A stretch of DNA of 32,059 nucleotides from DASWIG01 sp965371445 (GTDB lineage Bacteria; Acidobacteriota; Thermoanaerobaculia; Multivoradales; J023). The position numbers and the translations under genes were made by a program. A model generated the notes under the pieces. That model ran no database searches. It was given only the letters and a program-made list of their open reading frames with translations, and was not told the DNA's origin. The stretch is from NCBI GenBank assembly GCA_965371445.1, contig CBDUYN010000115.1, positions 1 through 32,059 on the forward strand. Direction: 5' to 3'. This document shows positions 7,163-13,889 of this stretch, one piece after another (position 1 is the stretch's first letter; the number at the start of each line of letters is the position of its first letter).

Positions 7163-8005
7163 ATGCAGCGAACAAAGGTGACCCGACTCGAAACCGCGCT
7201 CCTCCTCGTGGGGATGCTGCAACTCTCGGCCTGCGCCTCCACACCGTCGGGAGCGCCGTCGGCGCCGAGCACGCCGTCGCTGCCAGGCACGCCGTCGCTC
7301 CCGGGCGCGCCGTCGGCGGGTGCTCCATCGGCTCCGAGCGCGCCGTCGAAGCCCGGCGCGCCGTCGAAGCCGCCGAAGCCCGGCGCCGCGGACAAGGCGG
7401 GCTCCGCCACCAAGGCGGAGGCGAGAGCCGCCGCCGACCCGGCCAAGGCCGCCAAGGCCGGCGAATCGCCGGCCGCGGGCTCGAAGGATCGCCCGCCGGC
7501 GGATCCCGGCGGCGCCCGGACCGGCGAGGAGCGCGGCCAGGCCCTCGACGGCAAGCTCGACGAATCGCTACGCGAATTCGACCGCCTCCTGCTGCGCGAG
7601 CAAGAGGTCCTCGCCAAACGCCGCGTCACACCCGAGTCCGGTGGCGGCGGCGGTGGCGGCGGTGGGGCCGGTGGCGGCGCCGGTGGAGGTGGGGGCGAGG
7701 CCGATGGCCGCCAGGGCGAATCGGGAGGGTCGGGCGCCGGCGTCGGCGAGACGACCGGCGACTCCCCGTCGGCAGCCACCGGCGGTCACCAGGCGCCCGG
7801 CCGCCAGGCCGACGGCGAGCACGAGCGCCGCATCCCGCCTGACGTCGGTGACGGCAACGACGACGACATCGTGGCCCGCCAGCTGCGCGAGGCCGCCATG
7901 AACGAGGACGATCCCGAGCTGCGCGAGAAGCTGTGGCAGGAGTACCGCGACTACAGGAGCGGCCAGTCCGGCAAGCGCCGTAGCCGCCAGGACCATCGGA
8001 GCTGA
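7163..8005 (+). CDS. Low-complexity lipoprotein opening the envelope cluster, 280 aa
   Basis: The signal peptide ends in a clear lipobox (LSAC, Cys 24), so the protein should be lipid-anchored. Behind the Cys comes a Pro/Ser/Ala/Gly repeat region of about 45 residues, an Ala/Lys stretch, a short acidic-basic helical part (around residues 125-155), a run of nine glycines with further Gly-rich sequence, and an acidic C-terminal helix (NEDDPELREKLWQEYRDYR) with a basic tail. Such composition suits a flexible tether spanning the periplasm or cell wall. ATG 7163 is chosen because GGAG lies 6 nt upstream and it gives a compact signal peptide; ATG 7142 is in frame and possible. First gene of the six-gene cluster that ends with the proton-channel-like protein. 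Confidence 0.7.
   Translation: MQRTKVTRLETALLLVGMLQLSACASTPSGAPSAPSTPSLPGTPSLPGAPSAGAPSAPSAPSKPGAPSKPPKPGAADKAGSATKAEARAAADPAKAAKAGESPAAGSKDRPPADPGGARTGEERGQALDGKLDESLREFDRLLLREQEVLAKRRVTPESGGGGGGGGGAGGGAGGGGGEADGRQGESGGSGAGVGETTGDSPSAATGGHQAPGRQADGEHERRIPPDVGDGNDDDIVARQLREAAMNEDDPELREKLWQEYRDYRSGQSGKRRSRQDHRS
7244..7384 (+). repeat. Tandem Pro-Ser/Gly-Ala coding repeat in the lipoprotein
   Basis: Degenerate short units built on GCGCCGTCG and related triplets encode repeated APS, TPSLPG and SAPS steps. Copy-number change by slippage is plausible and would alter tether length without breaking the frame. Confidence 0.6.
7637..7700 (+). repeat. GGC/GGT trinucleotide array coding polyglycine
   Basis: A run of mostly GGC and GGT codons gives an uninterrupted stretch of nine Gly and then Ala/Gly alternation. 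Flexible linker; a likely site of polymerase slippage and of assembly error. Confidence 0.6.
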
Positions 8006-8052
8006 GCCGGCGAGCCCGCGCGGCGGGCGCCGGTCCGGGACAGGGGAGCATC

Positions 8053-9336
8053 ATGCAGGAACGTAGAGAGAGGTCGAGATTCCACCGCCCGGCGGCCGTC
8101 GCCCCCTGCGGGGCGCTGCGCACGACCAGAGCCGTGGCCGTCGGGGCCGTGGCGGCGATCCTTGCCACGGGCGCGGCGCTTGCGTCCAAGCCGCCGGTCC
8201 AGGTCATCCAGGCGACGGCCGAGGTCCCCGAGAAGGAGCTCCTCGACGTCGCCATCCAGGTCCTCCGCGACGGCGTGCCGACAAACCCCGCGGTCAACCT
8301 GGCCGAGGAAGGGATCTTTCCCGAGGTGCGCCGCTCCGAGGCGCGCTACATCCCCGTCCACCTGATGGACACGCTCCAGTCGACCGGCCACTGGGGCGCG
8401 GTGCGCGTCGTCCCCTCCGGCATGGACACCGTCGACGTGGCGCTCTCCGGCAAGATCGTCTCCTCCGACGGCATGAGACTCGTCGTGGACCTAAAGGCGG
8501 TCGACGCGGCGGGACGCGTCTGGTTCGACAAGACCTACAAGGAGCTGGCCGACGCGCGGATCTACGGCCTCGACGTGGAGGCGCCGCGGCTGCGTCACGA
8601 TCCCTTTCAAAACCTTTACAACCGGGTCGCCAACGACCTGCTGGCGGGGCGTCAAAAACTCGACGGCGAAGAGTTGCGAGAGCTGCGCCAGATCTCCGGG
8701 ATCCGGTTTGCGGCCGAGCTCGTGCCGGCGGCTTTCGCCTCCTACCTGGAAAAAAACCGCAAGGGGTTGACCGACGTCTCGCGCCTCCCCTCCGACGCCG
8801 ACCCCATGGTGGCGCGCATCGCCGGGATCCGCGAGCGCGACTACATGTTCATCGACGCCCTGACCGAGCACTACACCACCTTCGAGGCGCAGATGGTCGA
8901 GCCCTACGACAACTGGCGCCGCTTCAGCTACGAGGAGACCAAGGCCAAAAAGGAGGTCAAACGCGCCGCGCGCAAGCGCAAGATCCTTGGCGCCGCCGCC
9001 ATCCTCGGCGGCATCCTGATGCAGCCCGACGACAGCAGCGAGGCCGCCGTTCGCGACGCGGCCATCATCGCCGGCACGATGGCGGTCCGAAGCGGCATCG
9101 CCAAGGGACAGGAGGCCAAGATGCACGTCGAGGCGCTGCGCGAGCTCGGCGCCTCGTTCGACGCCGAGGTGGCGCCGCTCCTCGTCGACGTCGAGGGCCA
9201 GACGCTCCGGTTGACGGGCTCTGTCGAAACCCAGTTCGAAGAATGGCGCAAGCTCCTGCGCGAGATCTTCTACACCGAGACCGGGCTGCCGATCGACCCT
9301 GACACGGGCGCCGCGGTCTCTTCTCCGGAGAGCTGA
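8053..9336 (+). CDS. Secreted hypothetical protein of the envelope cluster, 427 aa
   Basis: A long basic N-terminal region and a hydrophobic core (about residues 26-45) ending ALA-S mark a Sec-type signal peptide, so the mature protein should be periplasmic. The first mature domain (about 60-200) alternates beta strands and helices, including ARYIPVHLMDTLQSTGHWG and a strand-rich part with VWFDKTY; this recalls small alpha/beta domains of envelope lipoproteins but I cannot name it. A helical middle contains YMFIDALTEHYTTFEAQM. Near residue 300 comes a Lys/Arg cluster and then a Gly/Ala hydrophobic segment (311-323), possibly membrane-associated. GGGAG precedes ATG by 4-5 nt. Second gene of the cluster, 47 nt after the lipoprotein. 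Confidence 0.7.
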   Translation: MQERRERSRFHRPAAVAPCGALRTTRAVAVGAVAAILATGAALASKPPVQVIQATAEVPEKELLDVAIQVLRDGVPTNPAVNLAEEGIFPEVRRSEARYIPVHLMDTLQSTGHWGAVRVVPSGMDTVDVALSGKIVSSDGMRLVVDLKAVDAAGRVWFDKTYKELADARIYGLDVEAPRLRHDPFQNLYNRVANDLLAGRQKLDGEELRELRQISGIRFAAELVPAAFASYLEKNRKGLTDVSRLPSDADPMVARIAGIRERDYMFIDALTEHYTTFEAQMVEPYDNWRRFSYEETKAKKEVKRAARKRKILGAAAILGGILMQPDDSSEAAVRDAAIIAGTMAVRSGIAKGQEAKMHVEALRELGASFDAEVAPLLVDVEGQTLRLTGSVETQFEEWRKLLREIFYTETGLPIDPDTGAAVSSPES

Positions 9337-9340
9337 GGGC

Positions 9341-10432
9341 GTGGTCGAGCTCAAGCCTCCCCGCGGCGGCCGGGACCGGTTGATCCGTCTCGAGGCGCCC
9401 CTCGCTTCGGCGTCGGAGCCGTCGACCGCCGGGCGGCGCGGCGTGCGGTGGATCGCCGCCATCGCCCTGATCGGCCTCCTGGGGCTCGCCGGGGCGGTCC
9501 TCTTCGTCCTTCCGGGCCTGGTAGAGCCGCAGCAGGCCGTATACCGAGGCGCGCCGCCGGCCGATGCCGTTCGGACGGCGGAGCCGGAAGAGAACGCCGA
9601 GCCGGTGGAGGCTCCTGAGCCCCTGGCAGAGCCCATCGTCGCGGCGAAGCGCGTCGAGCCTCGTCGCCCCCTCCTCGCCCCAACCCCGCTCCCGGGACGG
9701 CTCTCCTCCAAGGAGGAGAGGGGGCCGGAAAAAGATCCGTTCGTCGAGGCGATGTCTCAGGGGCTCGCGGCCCTCGACCGGGAGGGCTACGCCGCGGCCC
9801 GCGACGCTTTCCTGCGGGCCGAGGCGCTTCGCCCGGGCTCGCCGGAAAGCGCCGACGGGATCTCTCGGGCCGAGGCGGGCCGGCGCCGTACTCAGCTCGC
9901 CGCGCTGGACGAAAAGGCGATGGCCGCCGAGGAGGCCGAGGACTGGTACGCCGCCGTCGAAGCCTATGAAGCGGCGCTCAAGGTCGACCCCACCGTCAGC
10001 TTCGCGCGCCAGGGCGCCAAGCGCGCCCGCGACCGTGCCAGCCTCGACGAGCGACTCCGCTTCCACCTCTCGAACGCCGAACGGCTGTCCTCGTCCGAGG
10101 TCCTCCACGAGGCCTCGTTGCTCCTGGCCAAGGCCTCGGAGCTCACCTCCGGCGGCCCACGGCTGCTGCGCCAGGTCGAGGCGCTGGGACGTCTCGTCGA
10201 CTCCTACTCGCAGCCGGTCCGCGTCGAGCTTCGATCCGACAACCTGACCGAGGTCACCGTCTACCGGGTGGGCCGTCTCGGCACCTTCGAGACGCGGGAC
10301 CTCGACCTGCGGCCCGGGACCTATACAGTGGTCGGCAGCCGCAACGGCTACCGCGACGTCCGCCGGCGGCTGGTGGTCGAGCCCGGCCAGGAGCCGGCAC
10401 CGTTTGAGGTGCGTTGCGAGGAGGAGATTTGA
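9341..10432 (+). CDS. Single-span membrane protein with TPR-like and PEGA-like regions, 363 aa
   Basis: Starts with GTG 4 nt after the preceding stop. A basic cytoplasmic tail of about 35 residues leads into one transmembrane helix (about 36-58), so the bulk should face the periplasm. Then come a Pro/Glu linker, helical repeats typical of tetratricopeptides (for example EEAEDWYAAVEAYEAALKVD around residue 205) and a C-terminal beta domain with LRPGTYTVVGSRNGYRDVRR, which matches the core of PEGA domains. The layout (short cytosolic tail, one span, periplasmic PEGA) matches that of the next protein, with which it shares a TTGA stop/start overlap. A 20-nt palindrome at 9701-9720 lies inside the linker. 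Function unknown; probably a structural subunit of an envelope complex. Confidence 0.72.
   Translation: MVELKPPRGGRDRLIRLEAPLASASEPSTAGRRGVRWIAAIALIGLLGLAGAVLFVLPGLVEPQQAVYRGAPPADAVRTAEPEENAEPVEAPEPLAEPIVAAKRVEPRRPLLAPTPLPGRLSSKEERGPEKDPFVEAMSQGLAALDREGYAAARDAFLRAEALRPGSPESADGISRAEAGRRRTQLAALDEKAMAAEEAEDWYAAVEAYEAALKVDPTVSFARQGAKRARDRASLDERLRFHLSNAERLSSSEVLHEASLLLAKASELTSGGPRLLRQVEALGRLVDSYSQPVRVELRSDNLTEVTVYRVGRLGTFETRDLDLRPGTYTVVGSRNGYRDVRRRLVVEPGQEPAPFEVRCEEEI
9701..9720. repeat. Palindrome inside a coding linker
   Basis: CTCTCCTCC-AA-GGAGGAGAG has a perfect 9-bp stem and encodes LSSKEER in the low-complexity linker of the TPR/PEGA protein. Together with the pyrimidine-rich flank just before it, it looks like a palindromic intergenic repeat that has been taken into a coding frame. 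Confidence 0.5.
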
Positions 10433-12885
10433 GCGTCACCTACCGGATCGACGACGCCCGCGGCAACCGCCAGGTCGCCGAGGACGACTTCCCGCTGGTC
10501 GTCGGCGGAGGCGAGAGCGACTTCGAGCTCGGCGAGCCGACGGCGGCCGCGCTGGCCTACCTGGGCCTCGCCGAAGGCGACGTCTTCGTCCAGGGCGAGG
10601 AGGGCGCGCCGGCGGGTGTCGCCGTCAATGGAGCCGTGCTCAAGGGCTCGCGCTGGCTAAAGGACGGCGACGTGCTGCGCGCCGGCCGGACGCGGATCGA
10701 GGTCGAGAGCCAAGACGGCGAGATGCGCTTCGTCGTCCGCCGGGGAGCCGGCAACCAAGCCGGGGTGCCGGAGATCAAGCCGCCATCGCGCCACGGCGAC
10801 GGTGCGTCTCGCGTCGGGGCGACGATCCAGCCCGTCGAGTTCAAGCCCAAGGGCCTGGCGGGCACGGCGGGCGCCGGCGCCACGCCGTCGATCCGACGGC
10901 GGCGGGCGCGTCTGCGTCCCCTCGTCGTCCTGACGTTCGCGGCGCTCCTCGTCCTGGTGCTGGCGGCGGGTTTCGTCTTCACCGCCCGTTCGGTCCTCTT
11001 CGAGGTCGAGCCACTCCCCGACCGGCTCGAGGTCGCGGGCTTCCTGACCGGCTTCGAGATCGGCGGACGCCGACTGCTGCTGCCGGGCCGCTACACCGTC
11101 AAGGCCACCAGGGATGGTTATCACGGCCTCGAAGAGGACGTGGAGGTGAGCCGCGACGCGCAGCAGAGCTTCCGCTTCGTCCTCGAGCGCCTGCCGGGGA
11201 CGCTTCACGTCTCGACGGTCGAGGGCGCCGAGGTCTCAATCGACGGTGAGGCCGCGGGCACGGCGCCCGTCGCGCCGCTGGAGCTTCCCGCCGGCGTCCA
11301 CGAAGTGCGGATCCGTGCGGCGCGCTACGAGGAGTTCACCGCCGTCGTCGAGGTCGGAGGGGGCGGCAGCAGCCAGACGCTCGTGGCGGAGCTCCTGCCG
11401 CGTTGGGCGGAGGTGGTTTTCCACTCGGCGCCGCCGGGGGCCTCGGTACGCGTCGACGGACGGCTCCTCGGCAAGACGACCCTGGCCGCCGACGTGCTCG
11501 AGGGGGGCCACGACTATGAGGTCCTCCTCGGGGGGTACAAGCCCCGCCGCGGACGCTTCACGGTCACCGCCCGCAAGCCTCAGAGGCTGCCGGTGCTGCG
11601 CCTCGATCCGACCGACGGCATGCTCGTCGTGCGCAGCGTCCCGGAGGGGGCGACGGTCACCGTGGCCGCCGTCTACCGCGGGACGACGCCGCTCGACTTG
11701 GAGCTCGCACCGGGCCGCGGCTACGACGTCCGGGTGTCGAAAGCGGGCTTCGAGCCGGCGGCGCGCGACGTGAGGATCGTCTCGGGCGAGACCCACGAGC
11801 TCGACCTGAAGCTCGTCTCGCGTGAAGGCGAGGTCCGCATCGCGGCCTGGCCGCCGGAGGCCGAGGTCTTCGTCAACGGCGAGCTCCGGGGTCAGGCGTC
11901 GCAGACCCTGTCACTTGCCGCGGTCGAGCAGGAGATCGAGATCCGCCTGGCGGGCTACGAGCCCTACCGCCAGAAGCTCGTGCCGATGCCCGGCGTGGCG
12001 CAGGCGATCGAGGTCACGCTGGAGACGCAAGCCGAGAGGCGGGAGCGCTCGATCCGGCCGGAGATCGAGACCTCCGAGGGCCACAAGCTTCGCCTGATCC
12101 AGCCCGGCGGACGCTTCGTCATGGGCGCCTCGCGCCGCGAGCCGGGACGCCGCGCCAACGAAACGCTGCGCGAGGTGGAGCTCGTGCGTCGCTTCTACCT
12201 CGGTACCCTGGAGGTCTCGAACCGTCAGCTCCGGCGTTTCAAGAGCGAGCACCTCTCCGGTCAGGTCAGCGGCGCGAGCCTGGAGACCGACCACCATCCG
12301 GTGGTGCGCGTGAAATGGGAAGACGCAGCGGCCTACTGCAACTGGCTGAGCCAAAAAGAGGGGCTGCCCGCCTTTTACGTCCGGCGCGGCGGGACCTACG
12401 TCGCGGCACAGCCGCCCAACACGGGCTACCGCCTGCCGACGGAGGCCGAATGGTCGTGGGCCGCCCGCTTTCCCGACGGCAAGGCGGCCTTGAAGTACCC
12501 GTGGGGGAAGTCGCTTCCCGTGCCGCCGGGCTCGGGCAACTACGCCGACGCGGCGGCGCGCGACGTCCTGCCGGGGGTCTTGCCCGACTACCACGACGGC
12601 TTCGTGACGACGGCTCCCGTCGAGAGCTTCGATCCCAATCCGCTCGGCATCAAGAACCTCGGCGGCAACGTCGCCGAGTGGGTCCACGACCTCTACGCGA
12701 TTCGTCCGGTCGGCGGCGGGCAGATCGCAAAGGACCCCCTTGGACCGAGGGAGGGCGACTTTCACGTCATCCGCGGCTCGAGCTGGATGCACTCGACGGT
12801 CACCGAGCTGCGCCTGAGCTACCGCGACTACCACCAGGACGCACGGCCCGACGTGGGCTTTCGTATCGCGCGTTACCTGGACTGA
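10429..12885 (+). CDS. FHA-like / PEGA repeat / SUMF1-domain membrane protein, 818 aa
   Basis: Residues 1-105 resemble a degenerate FHA domain: the end matches (VAVNGAVLKGSRWLKDGDVL) but the usual Gly-Arg and Ser-x-x-His phosphopeptide residues are not seen. After a linker and an Arg cluster (156-163) comes one membrane helix (164-185), placing the rest in the periplasm. Residues about 190-532 hold five PEGA-like repeats, each ending in a G-Y/F or A-R-Y turn (for example DVRVSKAGFEPAARDV). Residues 550-815 are a formylglycine-generating-enzyme (SUMF1/EgtB/PvdO) domain with GYRLPTEAEWSWAAR, NLGGNVAEWVHDLY and VIRGSSWMHST. The two catalytic Cys that true FGEs have in the last segment are absent, so it is probably a binding fold. 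TTG 10429 overlaps the previous stop (TTGA) and has AGGAGG 4 nt upstream; TTG 10414 is the alternative. Confidence 0.82.
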   Translation: MSVTYRIDDARGNRQVAEDDFPLVVGGGESDFELGEPTAAALAYLGLAEGDVFVQGEEGAPAGVAVNGAVLKGSRWLKDGDVLRAGRTRIEVESQDGEMRFVVRRGAGNQAGVPEIKPPSRHGDGASRVGATIQPVEFKPKGLAGTAGAGATPSIRRRRARLRPLVVLTFAALLVLVLAAGFVFTARSVLFEVEPLPDRLEVAGFLTGFEIGGRRLLLPGRYTVKATRDGYHGLEEDVEVSRDAQQSFRFVLERLPGTLHVSTVEGAEVSIDGEAAGTAPVAPLELPAGVHEVRIRAARYEEFTAVVEVGGGGSSQTLVAELLPRWAEVVFHSAPPGASVRVDGRLLGKTTLAADVLEGGHDYEVLLGGYKPRRGRFTVTARKPQRLPVLRLDPTDGMLVVRSVPEGATVTVAAVYRGTTPLDLELAPGRGYDVRVSKAGFEPAARDVRIVSGETHELDLKLVSREGEVRIAAWPPEAEVFVNGELRGQASQTLSLAAVEQEIEIRLAGYEPYRQKLVPMPGVAQAIEVTLETQAERRERSIRPEIETSEGHKLRLIQPGGRFVMGASRREPGRRANETLREVELVRRFYLGTLEVSNRQLRRFKSEHLSGQVSGASLETDHHPVVRVKWEDAAAYCNWLSQKEGLPAFYVRRGGTYVAAQPPNTGYRLPTEAEWSWAARFPDGKAALKYPWGKSLPVPPGSGNYADAAARDVLPGVLPDYHDGFVTTAPVESFDPNPLGIKNLGGNVAEWVHDLYAIRPVGGGQIAKDPLGPREGDFHVIRGSSWMHSTVTELRLSYRDYHQDARPDVGFRIARYLD

Positions 12886-12901
12886 TCCGTTGGAGCAGAC
12901 C

Positions 12902-13072
12902 ATGAAAAAATGGAAGGCTTTGCTGTTTCTCCTCCTTCTCGTTCTGGCGCTCGTCGTTGTCGGTCCGAGCTTGCCGGCCCAGGACGAAGCCGCCCAGGAG
13001 GAGCTCGAGACCTTCGTGCCGTCGGAGGAGATTCCGGCCGACAGTGCGATTTCTTTTCCGGTCGACATCTAG
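12902..13072 (+). CDS. Small secreted peptide of the envelope cluster, 56 aa
   Basis: A Lys-containing start, a long hydrophobic core (about residues 6-20) and GPSLPA before a likely cleavage site give a clear signal peptide. The mature part is only about 30 residues, strongly acidic, and ends FPVDI. GGAG lies 6-7 nt before ATG 12902, so translation is well supported. It sits between the PEGA/SUMF1 protein and the channel-like gene with 16-19 nt gaps, exactly where ExbB/TolQ-type operons would be expected to have a partner subunit, yet it has no transmembrane Asp helix of the ExbD/TolR kind. Family not recognised; it may be a periplasmic partner or cap of the complex. Confidence 0.7.
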   Translation: MKKWKALLFLLLLVLALVVVGPSLPAQDEAAQEELETFVPSEEIPADSAISFPVDI

Positions 13073-13091
13073 CCGTGTTGAACAGGATGTG

Positions 13092-13889
13092 ATGAAGAAA
13101 TCCTTTCCGATCGAATTCGTCTACCAGGTGGCTTCGCTCGCCGTCGCGGTGATCGTGGTGCATGCACTCTACGTCGCGTGGCTGCGGCCGCAGGCCGACG
13201 TGATCCTCGCCGAGCAGGCGGCACAGATGCAGGTCGACCCGGACTACGTGCAGGAGCGCTCGTTTTACGTCATCGTCCGCGACTTCGAGCAGGAGGCTTG
13301 TTTCATCCTGATGCTCTGGGCGATGGCGATCATGGTCTACAAGGGAGCGGTCGCGGTGCGCGAGCATCGTCTCTTGGGGATGGAGCTCGTGCCGCTCGCC
13401 GAAGGGACGCGGATCCTGCCGGAGGACGCGCGCGAGTACGTCCGCCAGATCCAGTCACTGCCGGGCTCCGACACACGTTTGCTCTTGTCGCGCTCACTCG
13501 TCTCGGCCCTCCAGCGCTTCGCGGCGACGAAAAACATCCAGGACGTCTCCGACACCGCGAACGGAGTGTGCGAGGCGGAGTCGGAGCGGCTGGAATCGGA
13601 GCTTTCGATGGTGCGCTACATCGCCTGGGCGATTCCGTCGATCGGTTTTATCGGCACGGTGCGAGGCATCGGCGAGGCGTTGGGAAAAGCGCACCAGGCG
13701 GTCGAGGGCAACATCGCCGGGGTGACGCAGAGCCTGGGTGTGGCGTTCAACTCGACCTTTATCGCGCTCTTGATCTCGATCGGTTTGATGTTTCTCGTCC
13801 ACCAGCTGCAGCTCCAGCAGGAGCGTCTGGTGCTCGACGCGGAGACCTACGTCGACGAGCACCTGATCCAGCACCTTCAGGTGCCTTAG
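13092..13889 (+). CDS. MotA/TolQ/ExbB-like proton channel protein, 265 aa
   Basis: The C-terminal half has the MotA_ExbB signature: helix with AIPSIGFIGTVRGIGEAL (about 181-198) and helix with AFNSTFIALLISIGLMFLVH (218-237), the two channel-lining segments. Two more hydrophobic segments lie at about 10-30 and 70-89, with an 85-residue cytosolic part between the second and third, so the topology is four-span like MotA and unlike three-span ExbB. Such proteins form pentameric proton-driven motors with MotB/ExbD/TolR; no such partner is in the window. ATG 13092 is preferred (AGGA 4 nt upstream). Last gene of the cluster; its stop overlaps the stop of convergent rtcA by 4 bp, with no terminator between. 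Confidence 0.82.
   Translation: MKKSFPIEFVYQVASLAVAVIVVHALYVAWLRPQADVILAEQAAQMQVDPDYVQERSFYVIVRDFEQEACFILMLWAMAIMVYKGAVAVREHRLLGMELVPLAEGTRILPEDAREYVRQIQSLPGSDTRLLLSRSLVSALQRFAATKNIQDVSDTANGVCEAESERLESELSMVRYIAWAIPSIGFIGTVRGIGEALGKAHQAVEGNIAGVTQSLGVAFNSTFIALLISIGLMFLVHQLQLQQERLVLDAETYVDEHLIQHLQVP

Noticed and set aside
7637..7700. Considered as a CRISPR-like or tandem DNA repeat array
   Set aside because: It is a simple glycine codon run inside a coding frame with no spacer structure.
9960..10440. Considered whether the TPR/PEGA protein and the PEGA/SUMF1 protein are one gene split by a frameshift
   Set aside because: Each has its own cytosolic tail and membrane helix, and the TTGA overlap with AGGAGG is a normal coupled start.
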